Both the position numbers and the translations under genes were made by a program. Positions 26,485-37,080 of a DNA stretch of 64,000 nucleotides are shown piece by piece. The notes under the pieces were generated by a model. It was not told the origin of the DNA. It saw nothing but the letters and a program-made list of their open reading frames with translations, and ran no database searches. The DNA is from Aphanizomenon flos-aquae FACHB-1287 (lineage in GTDB: Bacteria; Cyanobacteriota; Cyanobacteriia; Cyanobacteriales; Nostocaceae), in NCBI RefSeq assembly GCF_014698755.1, contig NZ_JACJTO010000001.1, forward strand, positions 1 to 64,000. The letters run 5' to 3'. How positions within the stretch are numbered: position 1 is the first letter of the stretch; every line of letters begins with the position of its first letter.

Positions 26485-27792
26485 TTAGGGTTGTTTTTCC
26501 TTAGCCCAAACTGTCAACGGTTTGCCCACACGACGATATAGTATTGCTTCTAACACTATACCGTTAGTATTGACAGTTAAAGCTCGATTTGGTTCTTGAG
26601 TTTCTTCATAAAAACCTGCAAAAACGCCACGAGTTGGGTCAGCCAGCCAGCGCGTACCCTTATGAAGTCTTTCTGTATAGGGAGTTTGAAAGAGCATATT
26701 CCAGCCTATTGCGGCTTTAACACTACTACCCCGATAAACAAAGGCATCTTTACCAGATGAGTCTATACTTTTCCAAGGTTGACCATTGACAAAAATACAA
26801 TTGTAGACAAACCAAGGCTCTCGATCTAAATTATCCTCAGACCAGGCTGTGAGTTGATTGGTGGCTTGATAGCGACGTTGTTGAGCTTGGAGTAACTTGG
26901 CTGCATATTCCGCAGGTAAAGCCTGAAAACCACTTTCCAACCCATCCAAAATATAGGGTTCACTCGTGACATAATTATGATAGGTGGTGCGTTTATCCGC
27001 TGGTACTTCCACACCCATAATATTGACAAATTGAGTTTCAGTCTTAGTATCGAGTGCTTTGGGAGCTACAATCCCAATTTTTTGTAATCTATAGGCTGCA
27101 TATTGTTCATAACCTAGCCGTCCTTCTTGGTTCCAGGTTTCCTGACCATTTTTAATCCCTGTCCCCATTAGCTGTCCATTCGCTACTAACCGCTTTAACT
27201 GCCAACGAGCCGTGACTGCTTTACTGGCCGCAGCGTGTTTAGGGTATCGAGTTTGGATTATATCTAGCCATTGCACCAGTCGTGCTAAATCAATGGCCGA
27301 AAACCCAATTTCTTCAGGTTGTGCCAATTTGCCGTAGTTAACCGGGATTAAAGTTTTCGCGTTATAGGCTTTGTTTGGTAACTCATTCCGGTACAAAGGT
27401 ATTTTGGCTAGGGTGGCCAATACTTCCTCTATCCATTGATCAAATTCTGCCGGCTTAAGCAAGCCTAATTCCCGTGCTGCTACCATACCAGCTAATTGAC
27501 TACCTACGTCCCACATTGTTGTACTGGGAAAGTCCGCAGCGGAAGAAACTAAACCCGTGGATAAACGATTTTTCTGGAAATAACGCCAAGCTGTACGGGC
27601 TAATTGTATATCTTCTGCATTCAGCCGATTTTGACCAATGGAAGTAACTGGAGTTGGGAGAATGTTAGTCTCACGCCATTGCATTCCTTTATGCAATCCA
27701 AAGCCAACTAAAGCGATCGCTATAGCGACAATAGTTTGTTTTAATAAACTAGGTTGGATTGGAGTAGGATTGATAGTTGTATCTTGTGTCAT
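26485..27792 (-). CDS. Membrane-anchored DUF3131 protein
   Basis: 435 residues with an N-terminal membrane helix (LLKQTIVAIAIALVGFGL) and one DUF3131 domain (about 60-430). Motifs match the paralogue at 24885-26276: MWDVGSQLAGM, EEIGFSAIDLARL, EGRLGYEQYAAY. Its ATG lies two bases after the stop of the opgC gene, so translation is likely coupled. The three single or tandem DUF3131 genes in this cluster are paralogues that may have divided labour, for example on different chain lengths. That is inference. Confidence 0.88.
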   Translation of the reverse strand: MTQDTTINPTPIQPSLLKQTIVAIAIALVGFGLHKGMQWRETNILPTPVTSIGQNRLNAEDIQLARTAWRYFQKNRLSTGLVSSAADFPSTTMWDVGSQLAGMVAARELGLLKPAEFDQWIEEVLATLAKIPLYRNELPNKAYNAKTLIPVNYGKLAQPEEIGFSAIDLARLVQWLDIIQTRYPKHAAASKAVTARWQLKRLVANGQLMGTGIKNGQETWNQEGRLGYEQYAAYRLQKIGIVAPKALDTKTETQFVNIMGVEVPADKRTTYHNYVTSEPYILDGLESGFQALPAEYAAKLLQAQQRRYQATNQLTAWSEDNLDREPWFVYNCIFVNGQPWKSIDSSGKDAFVYRGSSVKAAIGWNMLFQTPYTERLHKGTRWLADPTRGVFAGFYEETQEPNRALTVNTNGIVLEAILYRRVGKPLTVWAKEKQP

Positions 27793-27794
27793 AG

Positions 27795-28943
27795 TTAACG
27801 GGGAATAATATTAAACAACACTTCTTTTTTTACCAGCCACCAGAAGCAGCCCACAGCTACAGCCTGAGCGATAGTAGTGACTATGGGATTACCATTAACT
27901 AAAGCCGGAATTAAAAACCAAATCACTGTGACTGGAACGTGAACAATATAGACGTACAAAGAGTTTTGACCCAAACTAATCAACAGTTTCCCCAGAATTT
28001 TATTTAACGGTTGCCAAAATGTATCCACAATGATATACAGCAAGGGGAAGAAACCGATGTGATTAATTAAACGCAAAAAACCCACCCGACTGCGGTCTGT
28101 CCATGCTAACCAAGCAACTCTATCTGAGAATTTGGCTGGCCAAACACCAAGCTGAATATCATAATGTGCGGTTACAATTGAGCCAGTGACGATTAATACT
28201 AAGCCTATAACTAGGGGGATTTTCGGAATTTTTCCCCATAATTCTTGTAGCTTTTGACGATAGTAACCTGCTAGTACACCATGCACGTATAAAATTTGCC
28301 AACCAGCTAAAGCAAAGTAAGGATGTTCTCTGTCTAAAGGATGGAAACTCAAGGCATAAGGATGTAATTGTTGGATACTCCAAAATGTCCAGGAAATAGC
28401 CAAAACAGGCAACCAAAAGCCTTTCCTTAACATCCAGAAAATGGCTGGGGAAAACAGCAACAGCAATACATACAGTTGCAAAATGTCAATGACAGGTGGT
28501 GCTAAATGGAATGTAGCTGCCGCCAGTAATATTTGCCACCAAGTCCCAGGAGCAAAATCAAAGGCCGGACGGGTCCAACCGGGGGCAATTATACTTAATA
28601 AACCCAGGACAGACATTAAAATGAAACTGGTGAGATAAAGTTTTCCAGAACGCTCTAACAGTTTTTTCATGGCTTCGGAAAAGCCAACTTTATTGATACG
28701 TCCTAATGTCACCATTCCTAATACCAGTCCAGAGAGAAATACAAAGCCTTCGGCTGCACTGGCGTAAATATGCCCCCTGTTGATAGCACTGAAATAAGAA
28801 GAACTTTCTAAATGATTGAATACCATGGAAACAATGGCAATGCCCCGGAGAAAATCAATCCTTAGATCTCGGTTTCCATAGAGCGTGGGATCATAGCGCC
28901 AGGATACAGGAGGATTGTTTGTTGTAATTGTATTGTTATGCAC
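27795..28943 (-). CDS. opgC: OpgC-type membrane acyltransferase
   Basis: 382-residue integral membrane protein with about ten helices. The N-terminal segment RDLRIDFLRGIAIVSMVFNH and the following EGFVFLSGLVLG match the OpgC/acyltransferase-3-like family. OpgC proteins add succinyl groups to osmoregulated periplasmic glucans in proteobacteria. The start is GTG at 28943. It heads a three-gene minus-strand series with two DUF3131 genes, which supports modification of a glucan in or outside the inner membrane. The acyl donor and the actual glycan are unknown. Confidence 0.87.
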   Translation of the reverse strand: MHNNTITTNNPPVSWRYDPTLYGNRDLRIDFLRGIAIVSMVFNHLESSSYFSAINRGHIYASAAEGFVFLSGLVLGMVTLGRINKVGFSEAMKKLLERSGKLYLTSFILMSVLGLLSIIAPGWTRPAFDFAPGTWWQILLAAATFHLAPPVIDILQLYVLLLLFSPAIFWMLRKGFWLPVLAISWTFWSIQQLHPYALSFHPLDREHPYFALAGWQILYVHGVLAGYYRQKLQELWGKIPKIPLVIGLVLIVTGSIVTAHYDIQLGVWPAKFSDRVAWLAWTDRSRVGFLRLINHIGFFPLLYIIVDTFWQPLNKILGKLLISLGQNSLYVYIVHVPVTVIWFLIPALVNGNPIVTTIAQAVAVGCFWWLVKKEVLFNIIPR

Positions 28944-29279
28944 AGGATATGGTTACCTTCGGTTATTTAACTACTTGGTTTTAGAACGGGAACTAACTAA
29001 ATATTTTTTCGTAGGTTTTTACCTCTTCTTTGTAATGGAGTACGCATCGAATGAGAATTACTGATAAGATAATACCCTAAAGACAGAAATAAAATCTAAA
29101 AATCCTGAATTTTCTTGATCTGTTTGCAGTAGCACTTCGCTATCAGTAAATAAGTGTAGATAGGTAAAATACAGCATCATTAATTTTACGTGCGTATGAT
29201 TATATATTTTAGTGTTTTTACGTCTACATACTCAAGATAGCCAAAATCACAACACTTTTCACTAGGGGTAAATTTAAAT
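28944..29279. promoter_or_regulatory. Divergent region between opgC and the hybrid kinase
   Basis: 336 bases between genes pointing away from each other. It must contain promoters in both directions. AT-rich stretches around 29190-29230 could hold a -10 element, but nothing distinctive is seen. Confidence 0.35.
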
Positions 29280-32200
29280 ATGAAAGCATTATTACGCAAT
29301 GACGAAGCCGGAAGAATTGAAGCACTTTTACAATACAGAATTCTTGATACTCAGTCCGAACAGGAGTTTGATGATATTACCCGTTTAGCTTCTTTTATTT
29401 GTGGAACTCCTATGGCCGTAATGACCTTAGTTGATACGGACCGCCAATGGTTTAAATCTAAAATTGGACTAGAAGCATCAGAAACACCCCGTAGTATTGG
29501 TTTTTGCAATCATGCTATCCAGCAACCAGATCCCATGATCATTCCCGACGCTACTTTAGATCCAAGATTTGTGAATAACCCTTTGGTGACATCAGATCCC
29601 AATATCCGTTTTTATGCGGGCATACCCCTAATTAATAATGAAGGTTATGGCTTAGGAGCGTTGTGTGTTCTTGATGACATACCAAGACAACTCGCATCAC
29701 AACAGATAGAGGCATTAAATATTTTAGGTCGCCAAGTCATGAAACAATTAGAATGGCGGCGTAATTTAGATAGTTTGCTCCTCTCAACGGTATTAGATAC
29801 AGTTAATGCTTTAGTGGTAGTTCTTAACCCAGAAGGGGAAATTATTGGATTTAATCGAGCTTGTGAAGAAACCACGGGTTATTCTTACAATGAAGTTAGA
29901 AATCAATGCTTTTGGAACGTATTTACAGAACCAAAACGCTGTCGAACGGTGCGATCTATTTTTGAAAAAATTAGATTAAGTAAAGGGTTAAAAGAATATG
30001 AAAATTATTGGCGAATAAAAGATGGAAATCTGCGGCTAATTAATTGGTCAAATAGAACGGTTGCAAATGAAAATGGTGAAATTGAATTTATTGTTTGTAC
30101 CGGCATAGATATCACTGAACGCAAACAAGTTGAAGAGTCTCTAAAACAGCAATTAGCAGCAGTAGAAGCGGCGAGTGATGGCATTAGTATTGTTGATAAA
30201 CAGGGTAATTATCTTTATCTAAATAGCTCTTATGTGAATATATTTGGCTATAGTCATATCACGGAATTGCTAGGAAAAAAATGGCAAGAAGTTTATGAAC
30301 AAGAGCAGATTAAATTGTTTGAAAAAAAGATATTTCCTGAACTAATGAAACAAGGTTACTGGCATGGAGAAACAATTGCTCAGAGAAAAGATAGCAGCAA
30401 CTTTGCCGCAGAAATGTCTCTGACGAAGTTGAAAGATGGAGGATTCATTTGCGTAGGCCGTGATATCAGTAAACGCAAAGAAGCCGAGGAAGAACTAAAA
30501 TACTTTAACTTGCGATCGCAATTATTAGCTGATATTACTTTAAAAATCCGCGGTTCTTTGCAGATAGATGATATTCTGCAAACGAGTGTTACAGAAGTAC
30601 AAAAACTGTTGAAAACTGACCGTGTAGTGATTCTAGAGTTGTTGGCCGATGGCTCTTTAACAGCGCGGAAAGAAGCATTAATTCCCGGTATTCCAGTTGT
30701 TATGGGGGCAAATATTGTTGAGCCTTGTTTGACAAAAAATTACATCGAGAAATATACTCAAGGATGGATTGGTGTAATTAATGATATTGAAAAAGCTAAC
30801 ATTCAACCTTGTCATATCGAACTATTGCAAAAGTTTAATGTCAAAGCTAACCTAGTTGTTCCTATTTTTCTCAAAGATGAATTTTGGGGTTTACTAATTG
30901 CTCATCATTGTACCCAACCCCGTCAATGGACTAACTGGGAAATAGAATTTCTCAAATCTTTATCTGATCAAATAGGTATTGCTTTAGCTCAAGCTAAATT
31001 ACTGCAAGCGGAAATTATACAAAGACGAGAACTGGAAATTGCTCGTCATCAAGCTGAGTTAGCATCTCTATCCAAAAGTAGTTTTTTAGCGAATATGAGT
31101 CATGAAATTCGTACTCCTATGAATGGCATTTTGGGCATGACTGGTTTATTATTAGAAACTCCTCTCAACCCAGAACAAAGAGATTTTTTAGAAACAGTTC
31201 GTGTGAGTGGTGATGCTCTTTTATCTCTGATTAATGAGATTTTAGATTTATCGAAACTTGAAGCTGGAGAAATGATCATCGAAAGCATAGATTTCGATCT
31301 TTGCAATTGTCTGGAAGAAGTGCTAGATTTATTAGCTCCTCAAGCACATAAAAAAGGACTAGAAATTGCCACACTGGTACAACAGAATATTTATAAATAT
31401 CTGAGGGGAGATGTTGGCCGATTACGACAAATTATCATGAATCTAATTGGTAATGCTATTAAATTTACCAGGGAAGGAGAGGTATTATTAGAAGTAGAAT
31501 TGAAGTCAGAAACTCAGGATCTAGTTATTCTCAATTTTACTGTTATAGATACAGGAATTGGTATTAGTCTTCAAGATCAAAACAAACTTTTTCAAGCATT
31601 TAGCCAAGTTGATGCTTCTATTACCCGTCAATATGGTGGCACAGGTTTGGGATTAGCAATTTGTCAACAATTAGTAAGTTTAATGGGAGGAAAAATTGGC
31701 GTAAAAAGTCAGATGGGTAAAGGATCTCAATTTTGGTTTGAGCTACCTTTTATGAAACAAATCCAGCCTTCTTCTCAGATTTTAGACCTTAATATATTGA
31801 CTAATAAGCGGTTGTTAGTAATAGATGATAATGGGACTAACCGGAGAATTATTTATCATCAAGCTACTCATTGGGGAATGTGGGTAGATGAAGCTGCTTG
31901 TGCAAATACTGGTCTTGCAGCTTTACAAAAGGCTGCCGAAAATCACCCCTATGATATTGTTCTAATTGATATGCAAATGCCTGTGATAGATGGTCTAACG
32001 CTGGGAACAAAAATTAAAACTAATTCGGCTATTAGCAATATTCCTTTAGTTCTATTGACTTCTAGTAATCAAAAGGATGAATCAAAAAAAGCAATCAACA
32101 TAGGATTTATTAGTTATTTAGTTAAACCAATAAAGCCTTCTCGTTTGCTAGATACTATCATGGATATTTTAGGAAGCCAACCAAAATTAGATAATTTCCA

Positions 32201-33047
32201 ATCTTCTAAAATTGAACAACATTTTATAACTATGTTGGATCAAAAAATACCTGATTCTACAAAATCAAAGTTAAAATTGCTCGTAGCAGAAGATAATCCA
32301 GTTAATCAAAAAGTTATCCTCAAGCAACTCGACAGTTTAGGCTATAAAGCCGATATTGTAGCCAATGGCCAAGAAGTTTTGGAAATGTTGGATAACATTG
32401 CCTATGATTTGATTTTGATGGACTGTCAAATGCCAATTCTCGATGGTTTAAAAACTACAAAAGTAATTCGTTCTCGGCCAATAAGTTCATTTGTTAATCA
32501 CCGACAACCTATAGTTATTGCTATTACTGCTAATGCTATGAAGGAGGATCAACAGAATTGTTTAGATGCTGGTATGGATGACTATTTTAGCAAGCCAATT
32601 ACTAAGGATAAATTAGCAACATTATTAGAGCTTTGGAGTTCGAGAATTATGGCGGGACGAGTAGTGACTATTCCTCAACCTGATCCAGTAGTTTTAATTA
32701 CAAATAATCCGTTAACAGATTTACCAATTGATTGGGAACATCTACATCAAATCTCAGAAAATGATCCAGAATTTGAGTTAGAAATATTAAAAGTTTTTGT
32801 GGAAGATAGCCTGTTTCATGTAGAGGGAATTAAAGCCGCAATTGCCGTTAATGACTTTCCTCAACTAGCGAGGGAAGCTCATCATCTTAAAGGTTCTAGT
32901 GGTAATATTGGCGCTACAGCCATACAGAAAATTGCCGAAGAACTAGAACAACTCAGTCGCAAACAGAGTTTTGTTGGTGCTGATGAATTTGTACTAGGAT
33001 TAGTTGATTTTATAAATAAGATTCAAGCTTTTTTAACTAAGTTCTGA
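29280..33047 (+). CDS. Hybrid sensor histidine kinase (GAF-PAS-PAS-GAF-HisKA-HATPase-REC-REC-HPt)
   Basis: 1255-residue cytoplasmic phosphorelay kinase. Domains in order: GAF (about 20-160), two PAS (about 165-285 and 285-400, each ending in an RKQVEE/RKEAEE-type linker), GAF (about 420-570), HisKA with phosphoryl His608 in [11 protein letters not shown], HATPase with [16 protein letters not shown] and GTGLGLAI, receiver 1 with D897, receiver 2 with D1048, and an HPt domain with His1201 in AHHLKGSS. No membrane helices are seen, so the signal is probably internal. Neither GAF shows an obvious Cys-His pair of a bilin-binding phytochrome or CBCR. It is divergent from opgC. It could feed the REC-PP2C phosphatase upstream, but that link is only a guess. 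Confidence 0.93.
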   Translation: MKALLRNDEAGRIEALLQYRILDTQSEQEFDDITRLASFICGTPMAVMTLVDTDRQWFKSKIGLEASETPRSIGFCNHAIQQPDPMIIPDATLDPRFVNNPLVTSDPNIRFYAGIPLINNEGYGLGALCVLDDIPRQLASQQIEALNILGRQVMKQLEWRRNLDSLLLSTVLDTVNALVVVLNPEGEIIGFNRACEETTGYSYNEVRNQCFWNVFTEPKRCRTVRSIFEKIRLSKGLKEYENYWRIKDGNLRLINWSNRTVANENGEIEFIVCTGIDITERKQVEESLKQQLAAVEAASDGISIVDKQGNYLYLNSSYVNIFGYSHITELLGKKWQEVYEQEQIKLFEKKIFPELMKQGYWHGETIAQRKDSSNFAAEMSLTKLKDGGFICVGRDISKRKEAEEELKYFNLRSQLLADITLKIRGSLQIDDILQTSVTEVQKLLKTDRVVILELLADGSLTARKEALIPGIPVVMGANIVEPCLTKNYIEKYTQGWIGVINDIEKANIQPCHIELLQKFNVKANLVVPIFLKDEFWGLLIAHHCTQPRQWTNWEIEFLKSLSDQIGIALAQAKLLQAEIIQRRELEIARHQAELASLSKSSFLANMSHEIRTPMNGILGMTGLLLETPLNPEQRDFLETVRVSGDALLSLINEILDLSKLEAGEMIIESIDFDLCNCLEEVLDLLAPQAHKKGLEIATLVQQNIYKYLRGDVGRLRQIIMNLIGNAIKFTREGEVLLEVELKSETQDLVILNFTVIDTGIGISLQDQNKLFQAFSQVDASITRQYGGTGLGLAICQQLVSLMGGKIGVKSQMGKGSQFWFELPFMKQIQPSSQILDLNILTNKRLLVIDDNGTNRRIIYHQATHWGMWVDEAACANTGLAALQKAAENHPYDIVLIDMQMPVIDGLTLGTKIKTNSAISNIPLVLLTSSNQKDESKKAINIGFISYLVKPIKPSRLLDTIMDILGSQPKLDNFQSSKIEQHFITMLDQKIPDSTKSKLKLLVAEDNPVNQKVILKQLDSLGYKADIVANGQEVLEMLDNIAYDLILMDCQMPILDGLKTTKVIRSRPISSFVNHRQPIVIAITANAMKEDQQNCLDAGMDDYFSKPITKDKLATLLELWSSRIMAGRVVTIPQPDPVVLITNNPLTDLPIDWEHLHQISENDPEFELEILKVFVEDSLFHVEGIKAAIAVNDFPQLAREAHHLKGSSGNIGATAIQKIAEELEQLSRKQSFVGADEFVLGLVDFINKIQAFLTKF

Positions 33048-33079
33048 AAAAGTTTTTTCCTGCTCTTACAAAGCTATTT

Positions 33080-33126
33080 TGAATCATGAAACTCTTGTGG
33101 TGCGGGCATCTTGCCCGCTAGATATG
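33080..33126. repeat. REP-like hairpin element
   Basis: Contains GCGGGCATCTTGCCCGC, which can fold as a stem-loop, flanked by TGAATCATGAAACTCTTGTG. Inverted copies lie at 55417-55467 and 55488-55537 and a degenerate one at 3931-3958. Located just after the hybrid kinase gene. Confidence 0.75.
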
Positions 33127-33300
33127 TACCTCATAATACCGGGAAGTATATCCGATATTCCGCACTTCATAATGTAGTATAAGCCTTTTCAAGAGTACCC
33201 TTAATAAGGGTTAAATGACTACGTATTAAAACTTAAAATATTTGAAAAATATGTATGGTTAAAATGTCCAGATTCTTGATTAAATCGGCGATCTAAGGTA

Positions 33301-33873
33301 TTATAAATGCGATCGCCAGTGGGGATTTATTAAACTTGTGAAAATATGATCTTCCCATTTACCATTAATCATTAAATAATCTCTAGCATATCCTTCCACC
33401 ACAAAACCGAGTCTTTTAAGAACATTACCACTACGGCGATTATGTGGCATATAATTAGCCATTATGCGGTGTAGATTTAATTCTTCAAAAACATAGTTAA
33501 TAGCAATAGAGAGGGCTTCTGTCATGTAACCATATCCTTGGGCTGATTCTGCTAAACTATATCCTAATTGACAAAATTGAGCAGCACCATAGACAAAATT
33601 ATTAAAATTCACAGTTCCGACAATTTTTCTAGGCTGGTATTTTGGATAAATAAATAATTTTAATGAACCTATGTTCACAAATTCCCAAAAATTAGTTTCT
33701 ACTTGATATTCCCAATATTCTTGGGTAAAAAAGTTTTCGTCCCATTCAGGATAAAATGATGTGAGATATTCCTTATTTTCAATAAAATAGTTGAGTATGT
33801 AAGGAATATCCTCCATAGCTGCCATTCTTAATAATAGGCGATCGCTTTTCAGAATTGGTGGCTCTGATGTCAT
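33301..33873 (-). CDS. GNAT-family N-acetyltransferase, RimJ/RimL-like
   Basis: 190 residues. The opening SDRLLLRMAAMEDIPYIL, the acetyl-CoA loop QGYGYMTEAL and the downstream NVLKRLGFVVEGYAR are characteristic of RimJ/RimL-type N-alpha-acetyltransferases acting on ribosomal or other proteins. The actual substrate is not predictable. It is divergent from bioB, with 77 bases between the starts. Confidence 0.9.
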   Translation of the reverse strand: MTSEPPILKSDRLLLRMAAMEDIPYILNYFIENKEYLTSFYPEWDENFFTQEYWEYQVETNFWEFVNIGSLKLFIYPKYQPRKIVGTVNFNNFVYGAAQFCQLGYSLAESAQGYGYMTEALSIAINYVFEELNLHRIMANYMPHNRRSGNVLKRLGFVVEGYARDYLMINGKWEDHIFTSLINPHWRSHL

Positions 33874-33950
33874 ATAATCAAAATTAAATATTTTCTATCA
33901 GCTATACTAATTTGAACTCAAACCAAAAGACCGCAAAAAGGATCATAACA

Positions 33951-34952
33951 GTGGAAATACGCTACAATTGGCAACCAACAGAGATTTTAACCATATATAA
34001 TACCCCATTTCTCGAACTAATTTATCAAGCTGCTACGGTGCATCGTCAACATCATAAACCGGAACAAATACAAGTTTGTAAACTTATCTCCATTAAAACT
34101 GGTGCGTGTCCAGAAGATTGCGGTTATTGCGCTCAATCTTCCCGCTACAAAACGGAGGTAAAACCCGAAGCACTATTAGAAAAAGCCACAGTGATGAATA
34201 TTGCCAAAACAGCCAAAGAAAGCGGTGTTAGTCGGGTTTGTATGGGTGCTGCATGGCGGGAAGTCCGGGATAATTCCCAATTTGAGGAAGTCCTGGATAT
34301 GGTCAAGGATGTAACCAGCATGGGTTTAGAGGTATGCTGTACCTTGGGAATGTTGACGGAAAATCAAGCTAAACGGTTAGAGGATGCGGGATTATATGCT
34401 TATAACCATAATCTCGATACTTCAGAGGAATACTACAGCACAGTGATTACTACTCGAACTTATAGCGATCGCTTAAATACCATTGCCAATGTTCGCCAAA
34501 CTAATGTTACCGTATGTTCGGGCGGTATTCTCGGTTTAGGGGAAAATATTAGCGATAGAGTCGGAATGTTACATACTCTCTCAAATTTACAACCTCATCC
34601 CGAATCTGTACCCATCAATATTCTTTCTCAAGTTCCCGGTACACCCTTAGAAAATCAACCAGATGTACCCATTTGGGATGTAGTGCGAATGATTGCGACT
34701 GCTAGAATTATTATGCCCCAATCTGACGTGAGACTGAGTGCGGGTAGAGCAAGACTTTCCCAAGTAGAACAGGCTTTATGTTTCATGGCTGGTGCAAATT
34801 CTATCTTCTCCAGCGATGATCATAAAATGTTGACGGTGACTACTCCCTGTCCCGATTATGACGCAGATAAGGAAATGTTGAATTTGCTAGGGTTGGAAAT
34901 GCGTCCCCCATTTCAAAAGCAGGAAAAAACATCAACTCCAGTAATGATATAA
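33951..34952 (+). CDS. bioB: Biotin synthase
   Basis: Radical SAM enzyme that inserts sulfur into dethiobiotin. The [4Fe-4S] CxxxCxxC motif is visible in [16 protein letters not shown], and the family segments [20 protein letters not shown] and SAGRARLS follow. I chose the GTG at 33951, which follows AAGGA by eight bases and gives the usual start VEIRYNWQ. The open frame extends to a TTG at 33912. No other biotin gene is adjacent. Confidence 0.95.
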   Translation: MEIRYNWQPTEILTIYNTPFLELIYQAATVHRQHHKPEQIQVCKLISIKTGACPEDCGYCAQSSRYKTEVKPEALLEKATVMNIAKTAKESGVSRVCMGAAWREVRDNSQFEEVLDMVKDVTSMGLEVCCTLGMLTENQAKRLEDAGLYAYNHNLDTSEEYYSTVITTRTYSDRLNTIANVRQTNVTVCSGGILGLGENISDRVGMLHTLSNLQPHPESVPINILSQVPGTPLENQPDVPIWDVVRMIATARIIMPQSDVRLSAGRARLSQVEQALCFMAGANSIFSSDDHKMLTVTTPCPDYDADKEMLNLLGLEMRPPFQKQEKTSTPVMI

Positions 34953-34956
34953 CAAA

Positions 34957-34990
34957 AGTAGGTTGGGTTAAGCGACAGCACAACCCAATC
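34957..34990. repeat. Single unit of the 79-bp family repeat
   Basis: GTAGGTTGGGTTAAGCGACA followed by GCACAACCCA, a partial unit of the repeat arrayed at 5091-5435, located just after bioB. Confidence 0.7.
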
Positions 34991-35082
34991 AATTGACCTA
35001 AATTATCTTCTATTTCATCTACAAAACTTGATATAATCAGAAACAGATCTAAATTCTTGGAAATATTTAAGCATTAAATAAT

Positions 35083-35466
35083 ATGGACACTGAACAACTG
35101 AAAATACAAATTGAAGAACAGAGAAATTTATTAAACACCGATAGACTTGATGTATCTTTCGGAGAAATAATGCGTATGTATGAAGATAAAGAAATTGTTA
35201 TTAAACCTGCATTTCAAAGATATTTTCATTGGGATGACGGCAATTTTGCCACTGCTCTTTATGATGTTATTACAATTGGTGTTGCAGAAAACTATGATTA
35301 TTACAAATCTCAACCATCAGACGTGATTTTAAATAAAATAAATCAGGAGGTGCGTACAGATACAATTTTAATAAAGTTTTCCAGAAGAGGAGGAAATAAT
35401 CAAAAAGCGAGAATTATCAATCGGCTGAGAGAAGCCAAGCGAATATTTGGAAACATCAATAAATAA
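35083..35466 (+). pseudogene. DUF262 (GmrSD-like) gene with large internal deletion
   Basis: 127 residues. The first half matches the start of DUF262 proteins (DVSFGEIMRMYEDKEIVIKP, FQRYFHWDDGN). The second half (FATALYDVITIGVAENYDYY and NNQKARIINRLREAKRIF) looks like the far C-terminus of the same family. Full-length members have several hundred residues, including the DGQQR-type catalytic region, which is absent. The join at about residue 52 is in frame. It is probably a remnant of a defence-type nuclease; a stable short protein is possible but unlikely to be active. Confidence 0.65.
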
Positions 35467-35795
35467 TGACTAATCAGATCAAATTAGAACTTAGTATTGA
35501 TGATGTTTGCAATCCTATTCTCATATATCATATTGAATCTAGATTTCCACAATTTAAACAATATCCAGAGCCAGATAAATTTAATAGAAAAGTAAATTTT
35601 TTTGATAAATTGGCAAAATTTTATAAAACTACTCCTTTAGAAATTAACCCAAATATCAATACAGAAAGCAATGTTGGTTTTAATGTGTTAAATAGAATAT
35701 TAAGTGATTTTAATGTAGAAAAGATTCCAGAATATCCAGAGCCTCAATATTCATTAAAAGATGAACTTGCTAAATTAAAAGAGCAATTAAAGTAG
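35466..35795 (+). CDS. Unknown protein translationally coupled to the DUF262 remnant
   Basis: 109 residues, soluble, charged, with a C-terminal helix LKDELAKLKEQLK. Its ATG shares one base with the stop of the preceding gene (TAATG), so the two were likely expressed as a pair. I do not recognise the family. If DUF262 formed a defence pair, this would be its partner or regulator, and it may now be without function. Confidence 0.6.
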   Translation: MTNQIKLELSIDDVCNPILIYHIESRFPQFKQYPEPDKFNRKVNFFDKLAKFYKTTPLEINPNINTESNVGFNVLNRILSDFNVEKIPEYPEPQYSLKDELAKLKEQLK

Positions 35796-36094
35796 TTGAT
35801 AAACTTATGGAGTTAGTATTTGAGAGAATTAAAACTGGGTTTATAGAAAGATCCTATCTCAAACAGTAAGTATCTGATATCATGTTCGCCCAATCACTTA
35901 CGATATAGTTTATCATTGTATTACCTTTTCCCAATTATCAATTACCCATTACCAGTCACAACAGACACAATCAAAAAAATTGAAAGCTAAAATATAGCTA
36001 CAAATTTTTTTTAGTTTTAAGGAACAAGGAGCAAATTGGTCTGTAATTCATTAAACTAGGAAACGAGATATCTAAATTAAAAAAGGTAGGCACA

Positions 36095-36967
36095 ATGAGT
36101 TCCCACGCCCTGTTATTAGTAAATCGTCATGCTCGTCAAGGACAAAAACGTTATGAGGAAGCGATAAATTGTTTACATCAATTAGGCTTAAAAATCATTA
36201 CAGAATCTACAGAAAATCCCACACAATTGGGTGAACTAATTCGTCATTACCAACAAGAAATTAACTTGGTAATTGTGGGTGGTGGTGATGGTACACTCAA
36301 CGCCGCTGTAGAGGCAATAGTTGATACTCAATTAACTTTAGGAATTTTACCTTTAGGAACTGCTAATGATTTAGCAAGAACTTTGGGAATCCCTAATTCT
36401 ATCCCCCAAGCTTGTGAAATTATTGCTAACGGAAAGTTACGACGAATTGATTTAGGTTCAGTCAATGGTAAGTATTTCTTTAATGTTGCTAGTTTGGGTC
36501 TGAGCGTGAATATTACTCAACAATTAACTAAAGAAATTAAACAACGTTGGGGTATACTTGCTTATGCTGCTATCGCCTTCCAAGTAATTTGGAAATCCCG
36601 TCCTTTCAGTGCAGAAATTCAGATACATGGTGAATCAACTTTAGTGAAAACTGTACAAATTGCTGTGGGTAATGGTCGCTATTATGGTGGTGGTATGGCC
36701 ATAGTTCATGATGCCGCTATAGACGACCAAAGACTGGATCTTTATAGTTTGGAAATTGATCATTGGTGGCAAATAATCCCATTACTTCCGGCTATGCGTG
36801 AAGGTAAACATATTAATTGGCCTAATGTCCGCGCCCTTCAGGGACAGGAAATCACAGTATATACCCGCAAACCCCATTCTATTAATACAGACGGAGAAAT
36901 TACAACCCATACTCCCGCTACATTTCGCGTCATTCCTCAAGCAATCACTGTTTTAGTCCCAGCATGA
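36095..36967 (+). CDS. YegS/DagK-type lipid kinase
   Basis: 290-residue diacylglycerol/sphingosine-kinase-like enzyme. The nucleotide-binding motif GGGDGTLN and the following LPLGTANDLAR are clear, and the C-terminal beta-sandwich ends with NTDGEIT, which corresponds to the conserved DGE. It should phosphorylate a lipid such as diacylglycerol at the inner face of the membrane. The AGGT before the ATG is a reasonable ribosome-binding site. Confidence 0.92.
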   Translation: MSSHALLLVNRHARQGQKRYEEAINCLHQLGLKIITESTENPTQLGELIRHYQQEINLVIVGGGDGTLNAAVEAIVDTQLTLGILPLGTANDLARTLGIPNSIPQACEIIANGKLRRIDLGSVNGKYFFNVASLGLSVNITQQLTKEIKQRWGILAYAAIAFQVIWKSRPFSAEIQIHGESTLVKTVQIAVGNGRYYGGGMAIVHDAAIDDQRLDLYSLEIDHWWQIIPLLPAMREGKHINWPNVRALQGQEITVYTRKPHSINTDGEITTHTPATFRVIPQAITVLVPA

Positions 36968-37080
36968 TCCTAGTATAATCATAATAGGCTGGAAACTCAC
37001 ACACTTCAGCACTAACAGCAAAATATCCAGCGGTTTTCACTTCTGAATTTTGTGTATAATACCATCATCACATCATAACT

